A DNA stretch of 64,000 nt. It comes from Clostridium zeae (lineage in GTDB: Bacteria > Bacillota > Clostridia > Clostridiales > Clostridiaceae). This document shows positions 1 through 8,655 of this stretch, in pieces; within the stretch, counting starts at the first letter, position 1, and each line of letters begins with the position of its first letter. The position numbers were made by a program, and so were the translations under genes. The DNA is taken from the NCBI RefSeq assembly GCF_017312485.1, contig NZ_BMBA01000001.1, forward strand, positions 434,001-498,000. Reading direction: 5' to 3'. A model generated the notes under the pieces. It did not search any database. It was not told the origin of the DNA and saw only the letters and a program-made list of their open reading frames with translations.

Positions 1-395
1 TGTATAAGTATTTTCAGCATTTAAAGGCACTGTATTAAGGTAAGTTTCTCCCGTTTTACTAAAGGTTACTCCGTAGGTTATTCCGTTATTACTGCCATCT
101 CTAATTCCTCTTACTTGAATTACAGCCTTATCAGGCACTGAAACTTTAACTGGTTTATGCCTTATTGAGAAAGCTTCCCCTTGAGGTGATCCATCTACAA
201 AAACCTGAACATAATCTCCATCCTCTTTATCAACAAAGTTCCAAATAGAAAGTTCAATTTTTCCATAGCTTTTTCCTGTATCTACAGTAAAGTCCTTTGC
301 ATCTAATTTCACAGTATTCTTACTTAACATCTCTCCTGCGTTAATATCATCTAGCTTACATTTTTTTCAATCTCATTTTCCCAACTTCTATCCAT
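1..395 (-). pseudogene. Partial gene with a broken reading frame (beta-rich protein of unknown function)
   Basis: The minus strand is open from the window edge up to an ATG at 328-330. A natural N-terminus in another frame begins at the ATG at 393-395 (MDRSWENEIEK). That frame stops at a TAG about 15 codons in. Adding one A to the run of seven A at 361-367 would join the two parts into MDRSWENEIEKKCKLDDINAGEMLSKN and onward without a stop. The visible protein is rich in alternating hydrophobic and charged residues (KIELSIWNFVDKEDGDYVQVF), which suggests a beta-sandwich. I see no signal peptide and do not recognise the family. The ATG at 330 has GGAG only 2 bases upstream, too close for a normal start, so I favour the joined reading. 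The break may be a real mutation, slippage in the A-run, or a sequencing error. The 3' end lies outside the window. Confidence 0.5.
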
Positions 396-497
396 GATTA
401 CTAATTATATCACAAAATTTGCCATAATATACAAGCTTAATTTTACATATTATGTGTTACAAAAATTTTCATTTTATAATTTTATATGGTATAAATT

Positions 498-533
498 AAA
501 AAGCGATTACTCCTACTGAGATAATCGCTTTTC
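498..533 (-). terminator. Intrinsic terminator, both orientations possible
   Basis: Perfect inverted repeat AAAAGCGATTA / TAATCGCTTTT around a 12-base loop. A-runs on one side and T-runs on the other let it act in both directions. It lies just after the gene at 612-953. Confidence 0.8.
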
Positions 534-611
534 ACTTCTTTGTTGAAAACAAATTATAATAACATGTACAAAAATATTGCTTTCTCTAATCTTAAGTACT
601 ATAAATATTAA

Positions 612-953
612 TTAGTAGTTATATGGATAAGGCGGTGCAATATAAGGATAGTTTAATAAGGCTAGGCCTACTAGTGTATTAATCGGGAATTTTCTGCGCC
701 TAAATCTTCTAAATCTTCTTCTTGGATGACCATAACCATAATATTGACGTTGCTGGTCATATAGGTTGTCATTTTCTTGTTCCATAACATCCTCACCAAC
801 TAATACTGTAACTTCATCCATATCTACATTTTCAATGATACCATCAAGTACACTTCCATCTCTCATTGTCAAAACAGTATGATAATACATATACTTCTTG
901 CATTCAACATGTAGTGACTGCATATCTCTGTAATAATCGTTTTCTAAAAGCAT
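612..953 (-). CDS. Small basic, tyrosine-rich protein, possibly spore- or surface-associated
   Basis: The product is 113 residues with no signal peptide. The N-terminal half (MYYHTVLTMRDGSVLDGIIENVDMDEVTVLVGEDVME) looks like a small beta-barrel of the kind found in Sm-like proteins. It is followed by a Gln/Tyr-rich linker and an arginine-rich stretch (RRRFRRFRRRKFP). The C-terminus is hydrophobic and Pro/Tyr-rich, ending PPYPYNY. Small clostridial and bacillar proteins with this layout are usually annotated as hypothetical; the Tyr-rich tail recalls spore-coat proteins, which is inference. The start is supported by GGAAGG about 8 bases upstream of the ATG. The gene is monocistronic between two terminators. 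Confidence 0.75.
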   Translation of the reverse strand: MLLENDYYRDMQSLHVECKKYMYYHTVLTMRDGSVLDGIIENVDMDEVTVLVGEDVMEQENDNLYDQQRQYYGYGHPRRRFRRFRRRKFPINTLVGLALLNYPYIAPPYPYNY

Positions 954-1021
954 TTTTACACCTTCCTTTCTTCAGTATCATGATATTCGTTTTAAAACAC
1001 TTTCGTTCCTTTTTTCTTATA

Positions 1022-1056
1022 CATTAAAATTAAGAGCACCTCTGAAAGAGGCACTC
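1022..1056 (-). terminator. Terminator of the adhesin gene
   Basis: Arms AGAG..CCTCT and AGAGG..CTCT form a hairpin with a small internal loop. On the minus strand it is followed by a T-rich stretch. It lies about 100 bases after the adhesin stop codon. Confidence 0.6.
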
Positions 1057-1159
1057 TAAAATTTTCTTGTTAGTATTTCATTGTTTTATTGATAGAAATC
1101 AATATACTAAGTCAGGCCATTTTCTGCAAATATGCATCATCTAATTCAGCTTGATTATT

Positions 1160-4100
1160 CTAAGAAGCATTATCATTTTTGTCTAATCTTCTTATCATAA
1201 ATACAGATCCTGAAAGCAATGCTAACATACCTAATATCAGTAAAATTGAACTATCAATGACACTTCCAGTTTGCGGTATAACAGAAACAATTTTTTTATC
1301 ATTAATGGTAAAGCTCTGTTCATCTGTAGATTTTACTTGAACATTTAATATTTGGCTGTTAACACTATATCCATTAGGTGCTTTTGTCTCTTTTATAGTA
1401 TAATTTCCATAAACTACAGCTTTAAATATTAAAGTACCATCGTTGCCTGATACCGCGCTATTAACAACTTTTCCTTCTGAGTCATATAAAGTGAATTCAG
1501 CTCCTAAAAGAGGATTGCCGCTTTCATCTACCTTCTTTATCGTGATGTCAGCCTTTATCTTTGAATCTATGATAGCCTCAACTTCATATACTTTGCCACT
1601 TTCATTTCCATCTACCTTCACCTTAACAACTTTATCAGAAAGATTATATCCTTCCGGTGCTTTTGTTTCTTTTATCATATATTCTCCATAATTAATATCT
1701 GTAAAGCTAACAATACCTTTTTCATCGGTTACTGATTTCTTTACTTCCTTTCCATTTAGGTCAAATAAAGTTAGTTCTGCACCAGGTAGATTATTACCAG
1801 CTTCATCAATTTTCTTAAGCTGGATTATACCTGTTATTATTGTATTTGTTAAAGCATCCTTCAAGATTACTCCATCGTCTTTGATACTAAATGTATGTTT
1901 TTCAGCATTTAGCAAATATCCTTTTGGAGCGTTAGTTTCCAAGAAATAGTATTTTCCATAGTCTAATTTATCAAACTCTACCTTTCCGTCTATTCCTGTC
2001 ACCTTGCTAATTACTAACTTATCATCACTAGTATATATAGCTATTGTTGCTCCTTGTATTGGTGCTGAAGATGAAAAATCACTCTTTGTTATGCTTATTC
2101 CTCCAGTGATTTTTGTGTTAGTTAAGGTATCCTTCAAAATCACTCCATCATCTTTAATACTAAATGGATGTTTTTCAGGGTTTAACAAATATCCTTCTGG
2201 TGCCTTTGTTTCTAAGAAATAATAACTTCCATAAACTAGTTTATCAAACTCTACTGTACCATCAGCTGCTGTCACCTTACTTGCTATAAGCTTATCATCA
2301 CTGCTATATAAGGATATTGTAGCTCCAGGTACTGGTGCTGAGGTTGATGTATCAGTCTTGGAAATCTTTATTCCTCCAAAAATCTTTGTATTTGTTAAGG
2401 TATCTTTTAAGATAACACCATTTTCCTTGATACTAAAAGAATGTTTTTCAGAATTTAATGTATATCCAGCTGGTGCTTTTGTTTCTAAGAAATAGTAATT
2501 ACCATAAGGAAGATTATCAAACTGTACAGTTCCTTCAATCCCAGTAACCTTACTAAGCACAAGCTTATCGTCACTACTATAAATTGATATAGTTGCTCCA
2601 GGCACTGGTGCTGAGGTTGAAATATCTGTTTTAGAAATCTTTATTCCTCCAGTAATTTTTGTATTTGTTAAAGTATCCTTCAAAATAACTCCATTATCTC
2701 TAATTCTAAAAGTATGCTTATCAGGATTCAACAAATATCCTTCTGGTGCCTTTGTTTCCAGGAAATAATAATCTCCATAAGTTAAGTTATCAAATAAAGC
2801 AGTACCATCAATTGCTGTTTCTTTACTAGCCACCAATATATTGTCTACAGTGTATATTGAAATAGTTGCTTTTGGAACTGGGGCAGAAGTTGATATATCA
2901 GTCTTTGATATTTTTATTCCACCAACTATTTTTGTATTGGTAAGTTTATCTGTTAAGATAACTCCATTTTCTTTAATTTCAAAAAGATGCTTTTCTTTGT
3001 TTAGCTGATATCCTTCTGGTGCATTTGTTTCTGTGAAATAGTACTTTCCATATACTAAATTATCAAATAGCACTATTCCATCAGAATTAGTAACTTTACT
3101 ATCTACCAATTCATCATTTTCTGTATAGACTGAGATTGTAGCCCCAGGTATTGCATCTGAGGTTGATATATCAGTTTTAGAAATCTGAATACCTCCAGTT
3201 ATCTTTGTATTAGTTAAACTGTCTCTTATGATAACTCCATTTTCTCTAATACTGAATGGATGTTTATCAGTATTTAGTATATAACCTTCTGGTGCATCAG
3301 TTTCTAAAAAGTAATAGTCTCCGTATTCAAGGTTATAAAATTGTACCATACCCATCTCAGTTCCCTTGCTGTCAACAAAGGTGTCATCACTTCTATATAT
3401 TGATATAGTAGCTCCTGTTAATGGTTCAGAAGTTGATATATCAGTCTTAGAAATGCGTATGCCACCAGTGATCTTTTCATCCTTCCAAGTATAACTGATA
3501 TTCTTTACTTCATTGTTGCTATCAATAGTAAAACTATATAGACCATCTTGAGAATCTTTTGGATTAGTTAAATTATAGCCAGTTGGAGGAGTTACTTCTT
3601 GAACATAGTAAGGAATATCGTACCTTATTCCGTCAAATTTTAAAGTTCCATCACTATCAGTTGTTCCAGATTTTATTACATTTTTATATCTATCTATAAG
3701 ATTGAATGTTGCACCTTTCAGTTTCTTTGTATTATCCTTACTGTCTACTTTTATTACAGTGATACTCCCTGTTTCACCAGTACCACCACTGCCTCCACCT
3801 TGATAGACTACATTTACATTACCAGAAGTAGACTCCTCTTCAGTTTTACTTCCCTTAAAGGAAGCAGAATTCTTAAATGTAGCTTTACTCTTATCAGTAA
3901 CATTAGTTCTAAAACTTAATAGATAAGGTCCGTTTAGAGCCTCTGGGAAGGTGAATGTAAATTTCCTTGTTGTCATATCATACTTAACACTATTTTCATT
4001 TAACTGCACAACATCACCTTTTGTTAAAGTCCCATCATGGTTCAAGGTTTCTTTGTATAAGGTTACCGAAATTGTATCAAGTGCTAACCCCTCCTGTAAG

Positions 4101-6370
4101 TTATCTTCAATAGTTGCATTATCAAGAGGTATTGCATTAGAATTAACTATTATATTCCAATCTATATAGTTATTCCCTTGTTTATAATCAGCAGATTTTG
4201 CTATGACAGTATTGCCAATAGTCTTAGACCCTTCACTACTTACACCTTGAGGAATTACATCTCCTGTTAAAGTTGCTTTATTTTTTAAGGTCTTATCCCC
4301 ATTTTCCTTGAAAATAGTTAGATCAATGATTTTAGTTTTAAAGGTTATAGTATAAGTTTTATCTATAGTATCAGGGAAGGTATAAGTTAAAGTTCCAGTT
4401 TTCTCTTTATCATCACTTGCTGCTTTTACATACGAAAATTTGCTTACATCCCCACCATTATCAATAGTTGCAGAGTTTTCAACATATTCTTGTCCTAAAG
4501 AAATGTTATCAGTTACTACTCCATTCTTTATAGGCATAGCGTTTTTATTAACTACAACCTTCCAAGTTAATTCTCTTGTAGTGTAATCATAGCCTATATT
4601 AGATTTATTAATAACTTCACTTGTGACATTTATACTACCCGTTGAAGAAGATTGTGGTATATTTTCTCCTGTTAATACTGCGGTATTATACATCGTAGTA
4701 GTCTTATTAACACCAAAAACGTTATTATCCATAATCTCAGTCTTAAAGGTTATAGTATAAGTTTTGTTAATGGTTCCAGCAAATTTATAAGTTAAGGTTC
4801 CAGTCTTAGAAGTGTCGTTACCTGAAGCCGCCACATATTCAAAGTCTTTTATATCAGCACCTTGATCAATAGTTGCCGAATCTTCAACATACTTTTGTCC
4901 TATTGGAATATTATCTGTAACCACTGCTTTATCGATGTTTATCTTGTTGTTATTAACTATGATCTTCCAAGTAATATAATGAGTCGAAGGATCATAGGAT
5001 ACTCCTGTTTTTCTAATAACATTTGATGGTACTCCTACTCCATTACTGGTTGCTGTCGGCGTCCCATTAACTCCTTCACCACTTAATGTAACTGTATTAG
5101 TGTAAGTTTTGCCTGCATTTGAATTATAAACATTGGGGTCAGTCACATCTGTTGAGAAAGTTATGATTTGAGGCTTATCTATAGTTCCTTGGAAGGTATA
5201 TTCTAAAGTATTGTTTTTGTAAGTATAGCCTGTTTCCACACTACCATTGACCTTAAAGCTGCCTGTGGTCAAGGTTAAGCCTTCAGGAATATTATCTGTA
5301 ATTTTTGCATTAGTCAAAACCTGAGCATTATTGTTAACCTTTATCGTCCAGTCAATTCTGCCTGCAATACTTCCACTCTGACTAGTTAACTCTACATACT
5401 TTCCACTCTTATCAATATAATTTGTAGTAACAGTTACTGATGCAGTATTAGAAATGGTTGTACCATCATGATTAAGTACAACTGTGTTATATTCCTTAGT
5501 ACTAGCCCCTTCCTTTTCAAAAACCTTTGGATCTGTTACCTTTGTGTTAAAGGTTATTTTGTACACATCATTTATTGTTTCTGGAAAAGTGTACTTTAAG
5601 GTTCCTGTCTTTGCATTGTCACCTGGTTCTGCTGGTTGATAGCTGAATTTACTTGAATCGCCGCCATTGTCTATAGCTGCTGAATTCTTTACATATTCTT
5701 GACCTATAGGAATGTTATCTATGACCTGGCCATTTTTGACTGTAACCTTCTCTTTATTAACTTTAACTGTCCAAGTAATCTGATTTGTACTTGGATCGTA
5801 ACTTCCACTCTTCTCAATTGAAGTTGGAACAGCTACTGGCTGTTCAAAGTTTATATTTACAGTTACAGGGACTGAATTTCCCCCAAGATCAAACACTATC
5901 TTCTGAGGATTGGTAGTTCCTATATTACTCTTATCAAATACAGTATCTACATAGAAATATCCACTTACATTTGAATGAGTACTAGCATAGTCTGAAAAAG
6001 TTATGATTATGTCTCCATTTGTACTGAAAGAAACCTTTCCTAGAACTCCATTTTTACTATCCTTAATATCTAAAGAAAAAGGATATTGAATGGAAATTTG
6101 TTTAGGCATCTTCATTTTATAAGTATCTCCTGCCTTAACATCGCCAGTATTAGGAATAGCAAAAGTATACTTTACACGTACCTCAGAACTTTTATCAATA
6201 CCATCCTTTAGTGGTTGATCCTTTAAGTCAGTTAAACTTACCCCTGTTATAAAAGGAAAGTCTGCTACCTCCTCTGCCTTAACCACTTTTGTTTGTAGCG
6301 CCTGAGAAAAAATTTGCACTATAAAGAATACAAGCATCAGTGCAATGGTCGGTAATTTTCTTTTTTTCAT
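1160..6370 (-). CDS. Giant sortase-anchored adhesin with collagen-binding-like and CnaB/SpaA repeats
   Basis: The product is 1736 residues and is predicted to be covalently attached to the cell wall. A Sec signal peptide (MKKRKLPTIALMLVFF...VKA) is followed by an Ig-like adhesin head (about 35-185). Five related domains follow, with the core pattern I-x-W-x-x-x-V-N and VTDNIPIGQEYV (about 190-880). Nine CnaB/SpaA-type prealbumin-like domains come next. Six of these form a near-identical 91-residue array, each with an early Lys (KTD), YYFLET.AP.GY and a closing TNTK, the usual Lys/Glu/Asn set for internal isopeptide bonds. The C-terminus is IPQTG, a hydrophobic segment and RRLDKNDNAS, a sortase signal. 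The start at 6370 is chosen because AAAGGAG lies 7 bases upstream; a longer GTG-initiated frame begins inside the riboswitch aptamer and is rejected. c-di-GMP-controlled, sortase-anchored adhesins are known in Clostridioides difficile. The ligand cannot be read from the sequence. Confidence 0.93.
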   Translation of the reverse strand: MKKRKLPTIALMLVFFIVQIFSQALQTKVVKAEEVADFPFITGVSLTDLKDQPLKDGIDKSSEVRVKYTFAIPNTGDVKAGDTYKMKMPKQISIQYPFSLDIKDSKNGVLGKVSFSTNGDIIITFSDYASTHSNVSGYFYVDTVFDKSNIGTTNPQKIVFDLGGNSVPVTVNINFEQPVAVPTSIEKSGSYDPSTNQITWTVKVNKEKVTVKNGQVIDNIPIGQEYVKNSAAIDNGGDSSKFSYQPAEPGDNAKTGTLKYTFPETINDVYKITFNTKVTDPKVFEKEGASTKEYNTVVLNHDGTTISNTASVTVTTNYIDKSGKYVELTSQSGSIAGRIDWTIKVNNNAQVLTNAKITDNIPEGLTLTTGSFKVNGSVETGYTYKNNTLEYTFQGTIDKPQIITFSTDVTDPNVYNSNAGKTYTNTVTLSGEGVNGTPTATSNGVGVPSNVIRKTGVSYDPSTHYITWKIIVNNNKINIDKAVVTDNIPIGQKYVEDSATIDQGADIKDFEYVAASGNDTSKTGTLTYKFAGTINKTYTITFKTEIMDNNVFGVNKTTTMYNTAVLTGENIPQSSSTGSINVTSEVINKSNIGYDYTTRELTWKVVVNKNAMPIKNGVVTDNISLGQEYVENSATIDNGGDVSKFSYVKAASDDKEKTGTLTYTFPDTIDKTYTITFKTKIIDLTIFKENGDKTLKNKATLTGDVIPQGVSSEGSKTIGNTVIAKSADYKQGNNYIDWNIIVNSNAIPLDNATIEDNLQEGLALDTISVTLYKETLNHDGTLTKGDVVQLNENSVKYDMTTRKFTFTFPEALNGPYLLSFRTNVTDKSKATFKNSASFKGSKTEEESTSGNVNVVYQGGGSGGTGETGSITVIKVDSKDNTKKLKGATFNLIDRYKNVIKSGTTDSDGTLKFDGIRYDIPYYVQEVTPPTGYNLTNPKDSQDGLYSFTIDSNNEVKNISYTWKDEKITGGIRISKTDISTSEPLTGATISIYRSDDTFVDSKGTEMGMVQFYNLEYGDYYFLETDAPEGYILNTDKHPFSIRENGVIIRDSLTNTKITGGIQISKTDISTSDAIPGATISVYTENDELVDSKVTNSDGIVLFDNLVYGKYYFTETNAPEGYQLNKEKHLFEIKENGVILTDKLTNTKIVGGIKISKTDISTSAPVPKATISIYTVDNILVASKETAIDGTALFDNLTYGDYYFLETKAPEGYLLNPDKHTFRIRDNGVILKDTLTNTKITGGIKISKTDISTSAPVPGATISIYSSDDKLVLSKVTGIEGTVQFDNLPYGNYYFLETKAPAGYTLNSEKHSFSIKENGVILKDTLTNTKIFGGIKISKTDTSTSAPVPGATISLYSSDDKLIASKVTAADGTVEFDKLVYGSYYFLETKAPEGYLLNPEKHPFSIKDDGVILKDTLTNTKITGGISITKSDFSSSAPIQGATIAIYTSDDKLVISKVTGIDGKVEFDKLDYGKYYFLETNAPKGYLLNAEKHTFSIKDDGVILKDALTNTIITGIIQLKKIDEAGNNLPGAELTLFDLNGKEVKKSVTDEKGIVSFTDINYGEYMIKETKAPEGYNLSDKVVKVKVDGNESGKVYEVEAIIDSKIKADITIKKVDESGNPLLGAEFTLYDSEGKVVNSAVSGNDGTLIFKAVVYGNYTIKETKAPNGYSVNSQILNVQVKSTDEQSFTINDKKIVSVIPQTGSVIDSSILLILGMLALLSGSVFMIRRLDKNDNAS
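1832..3466 (-). repeat. Six tandem 273-bp coding repeats within the adhesin gene
   Basis: Six consecutive units of about 91 codons begin GGI(R/Q/K/S)I(S/T)K(T/S)D and end L-T-N-T. The period on the DNA is about 273 bp and units are visibly similar at nucleotide level, so the array could expand or contract by recombination. Confidence 0.9.
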
Positions 6371-6399
6371 TTTTCCACTCCTTTTTTGTAAATTTGCCA

Positions 6400-6438
6400 A
6401 AAAAATAAAACCGACCAATTTTAAAAGATTGGCCGGTT
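6400..6438 (-). terminator. Riboswitch-controlled terminator in the adhesin leader
   Basis: Arms AACCGGCCAAT and ATTGGTCGGTT are followed by TTTATTTTTTT on the minus strand. The 5' arm includes the CCAAT that closes P1 of the upstream aptamer, so aptamer and terminator exclude one another. Confidence 0.88.
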
Positions 6439-6498
6439 GCACTACTAGCTCCCTGTATACAAAGTGCCCAGATAAGTATACAGATCAAAACTTCCAAT
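6428..6498 (-). promoter_or_regulatory. c-di-GMP-II riboswitch aptamer (predicted ON switch)
   Basis: The minus strand carries the family core: GGAA near the 5' end, TGGGCACTT, then AGCTAGTAGTGCAACCGGCC. This closely matches the conserved stretch of the Clostridium acetobutylicum c-di-GMP-II aptamer as I recall it. P1 is ATTGG/CCAAT, P3 is GCACT/AGTGC, and the pseudoknot helix is CTGTATAC/GTATACAG. That last helix has the same position but different bases from the known RNA, i.e. covariation. Ligand binding should hold CCAAT in P1 and stop the terminator at 6400-6438, so high c-di-GMP is predicted to switch the adhesin on. Confidence 0.9.
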
Positions 6499-6552
6499 AT
6501 ATTGTAATTCAGCATCTGTATAATATATTTATAGTTAGGTAATAATTATTAC

Positions 6553-6597
6553 AAAAAAATAAAGATAACAAGAAATTTACAATTTTCTTGTTATCTT
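6553..6597 (-). terminator. Terminator of the HAD nucleotidase gene
   Basis: Perfect 14-bp arms AAGATAACAAGAAA / TTTCTTGTTATCTT, followed on the minus strand by ATTTTTTTG. It lies 5 bases past the stop codon. Confidence 0.85.
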
Positions 6598-6601
6598 CAC
6601 T

Positions 6602-7291
6602 CTATCCGTTTATTATATCTCTAAGCTCGTTTAGACTACTTATTTCATATGTTGGCTTTATATCTGACGTATTCAGAGTTTTACTTGGATTATACCAACA
6701 AGTATCGATTCCAGCATTTGCACCACCCTTTATATCAGAACTTAAACTATCTCCAACCATAAGAACCTTGCTTTTATCAGTATGCTTTAGATTATTTAAA
6801 GCCATCTCAAATATCCTTGGATCTGGTTTAGCTACCTTAACTTCTTCTGATATTACCACATCTTGAAAATATTTTGCTATGGTAGATTTTTTTATTCTTC
6901 CATTCTGAACATCTGTTAGTCCATTTGTCACTATTGTCAATTTATAATCTTTATATAAACTTTCTACAAGTGCCTCACTATCTTCAAATAAGAAGGAAGC
7001 ATTAGCTAGATGTTTCATATACGTCTTCGCAAATTCAACTTCATCAAAGACTACTTCTAGTTTATCTGCTAATCTTTTAAATCTTTCTACCTTTAATTTT
7101 TCTTGAGTAATAAGACCTTCTTCAAACTCTTTCCATATAGCTGTATTTATCTCACTATATATTTTTAAATGATGGTTTTCATCATATTCAATATCAAATT
7201 CAACCATAGCGTTTTTAAAAGCTTCTCTTTCAGATTTTCTAAAATCAAAAAGAGTTTCATCTGCATCAAAAATTATAACTTCGTATTTCAT
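6602..7291 (-). CDS. yjjG: YjjG-family HAD 5'-nucleotidase / noncanonical pyrimidine nucleotidase
   Basis: A 229-residue cytosolic HAD phosphatase. Motif I is DADETLFDF near residue 9, motif II is TNG (about 122), the motif III lysine lies in KVAKPDP, and motif IV is GDSLSSD (about 178). The helical cap between motifs I and II and the overall length fit the YjjG group, whose members dephosphorylate nucleoside monophosphates including damaged pyrimidines. The substrate here is inferred from family. GGGGGA precedes the ATG. The stop codon of a 29-codon ORF (7293-7382) lies 1 base upstream, so translation may be coupled. Confidence 0.88.
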   Translation of the reverse strand: MKYEVIIFDADETLFDFRKSEREAFKNAMVEFDIEYDENHHLKIYSEINTAIWKEFEEGLITQEKLKVERFKRLADKLEVVFDEVEFAKTYMKHLANASFLFEDSEALVESLYKDYKLTIVTNGLTDVQNGRIKKSTIAKYFQDVVISEEVKVAKPDPRIFEMALNNLKHTDKSKVLMVGDSLSSDIKGGANAGIDTCWYNPSKTLNTSDIKPTYEISSLNELRDIING

Positions 7292-7292
7292 A

Positions 7293-7382
7293 TTAATCCC
7301 CCTCTACTAAGGCTTTCTTTTCATTTACCTGTGCATCTATGACCATTTTTGGAGTGATTTTTAGTGTATTATCTATAAACAT
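7293..7382 (-). CDS. 29-codon ORF directly upstream of yjjG
   Basis: MFIDNTLKITPK... ends 1 base before the yjjG start. It has its own ribosome binding site, AAGGAGA, about 9 bases before the ATG. It has no membrane segment and no recognisable family. It could be a translated leader, a small protein, or the N-terminal stub of a lost gene. The close spacing suggests co-translation. Confidence 0.4.
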   Translation of the reverse strand: MFIDNTLKITPKMVIDAQVNEKKALVEGD

Positions 7383-7567
7383 ATCTCATTCTCCTTCTTT
7401 TATTAATAATAATTATTATAATAAACTTTCCTATAGTCTATTTTTAAATTTCAGCACCAATGACAGTGAGAGTTTCTAAGTATATTTGAAATTGAACTAC
7501 TATATCTTTATACTATTAATCCCAATATAACATATAATTTAGAAAATATCGTCTCTCTTTTTTTAAC

Positions 7568-8050
7568 CTATCTAACATTAGTAGTAATATCTTCGTTTAA
7601 GCCTTCTAGTTGCTTCTTTAGTTTATTATCCGCTCTTGCATTTAAAATCAAGCCTATAAGAAACAATACCCCACCAATTACTTTTCCTTTTGAAAAGACA
7701 TCTAAATATATATAATCAATGATGGCACTTGCAAACATCTGCCCTATAAACCGAAGTATAACAACATAAACCGCTGGCACTTTGGGAACTAAAACGTTAA
7801 AAATATAAGTTGTCAAAACTCCTATAAAACCACCTATAAAATATGGTAATGGAACTGATCGTATTATCTCATATGAAGGAATTGAATTTATCATAGCTGC
7901 ACAGAGAATAACTGAAGACAAGGTTGCCATTAAATAATTTATAATAACCCCATTAATCATCCCTTCTTTTTGCGAAAGCTTTCCATTGATCATCATATTA
8001 ACAACTATATTTACACCTATAAAAAAAGCTAAGAAAATATATAAAATCAT
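7568..8050 (-). CDS. YdcZ/DUF606-family membrane transporter subunit (second of a pair)
   Basis: 160 residues with about five membrane helices: MILYIFLAFFIGVNIVVNMMING at the start, then YLMATLSSVILC, YFIGGFIGVLTTYIF, VVILRFIGQMFASAIIDYI and IGGVLFLIGLILNA. Length and pattern fit the DUF606/YdcZ group of the drug/metabolite transporter superfamily, which often occur as half-length pairs. GGAGG lies 6 bases upstream of the ATG. It is 78 bp downstream of the related gene at 8129-8551 in the same direction, so the two likely form one transporter. The substrate is unknown. Confidence 0.85.
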   Translation of the reverse strand: MILYIFLAFFIGVNIVVNMMINGKLSQKEGMINGVIINYLMATLSSVILCAAMINSIPSYEIIRSVPLPYFIGGFIGVLTTYIFNVLVPKVPAVYVVILRFIGQMFASAIIDYIYLDVFSKGKVIGGVLFLIGLILNARADNKLKKQLEGLNEDITTNVR

Positions 8051-8128
8051 TTTAATCCTCCAATATATAATAAAGTTACTATTTTTAATTTCAACAATAT
8101 TTTTAATAATAGACTAAATAAAATATCT

Positions 8129-8551
8129 TTATATAACAATCATAACAATTGCTCCAAGAGAAATTATTGAAAACCCAAGTAGTTTCTCTTTTCTGAACTT
8201 ATTTACTGGCATTCCAAAAAGCCCAAAGTGTTCAACTATGATTGACATTACAAGTTGTCCATATAAGCTTATACTACTTGTCAAGGTTACACCTATCACT
8301 GGTATACATAAATTATTTAAAAGTATGGTTATAACACCAAGAACTCCAGGCAATAGAAATATCAACTTCATTCCTACAAGCTTCGGAAATTTATTTTTTC
8401 TAACAATGGCTATGAGAACAATGGTTATTAAACCGATTGTATGAAATATCAAGGTGCTCATAAACGGCCCTGTTTCCTTAGTGACCATCCCATTAAAGAA
8501 CACCATAATAGCCAGCAAAATACCATTAATAAGTGCTAAATTTTTATACAT
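8129..8551 (-). CDS. YdcZ/DUF606-family membrane transporter subunit (first of a pair)
   Basis: 140 residues with five predicted membrane helices (LALINGILLAIMVFFNG, FMSTLIFHTIGLITIVLI, LIFLLPGVLGVITILL, ISLYGQLVMSIIV, LLGFSIISLGAIVMIVI). It has the same half-size DMT fold as the following gene. GGGGGA precedes the ATG. It is divergent from the Crp/Fnr-type regulator at 8656; the 100-bp intergenic region with an inverted repeat suggests that the regulator controls this pair. Confidence 0.85.
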   Translation of the reverse strand: MYKNLALINGILLAIMVFFNGMVTKETGPFMSTLIFHTIGLITIVLIAIVRKNKFPKLVGMKLIFLLPGVLGVITILLNNLCIPVIGVTLTSSISLYGQLVMSIIVEHFGLFGMPVNKFRKEKLLGFSIISLGAIVMIVI

Positions 8552-8627
8552 AACTATATCCCCCTAAACTTTACAATACTTCATAAATGCTTTATAAATA
8601 ATTTATAACATTTATATAAATTCAAAC

Positions 8628-8641
8628 AGGACATTTGTCCT
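8628..8641. promoter_or_regulatory. Inverted repeat AGGACA-TT-TGTCCT, candidate operator
   Basis: Perfect 6-bp arms with a 2-base spacer, 14 bases before the start of the Crp/Fnr-family gene and between the divergent genes. Dimeric Crp/Fnr proteins bind two-fold symmetric sites, so autoregulation is plausible. Its position close to the ribosome binding site also allows a role as an mRNA hairpin. Confidence 0.4.
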
Positions 8642-8655
8642 GCATAGGAGGATTT

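Noticed and set aside
1443-2222. Plus-strand ORFs opposite the CnaB repeats
   Set aside because: They repeat with the adhesin array and have no ribosome sites; they are shadow frames.
1832-3466. Regular repeats considered as a CRISPR array
   Set aside because: The 273-bp units are coding CnaB domains in frame, not short repeats with unique spacers. No cas genes are present.
6371-6442. N-terminal extension of the adhesin from a GTG
   Set aside because: The GTG lies within the c-di-GMP-II aptamer and its codons run through the terminator; the ATG at 6370 has a proper ribosome site and signal peptide.
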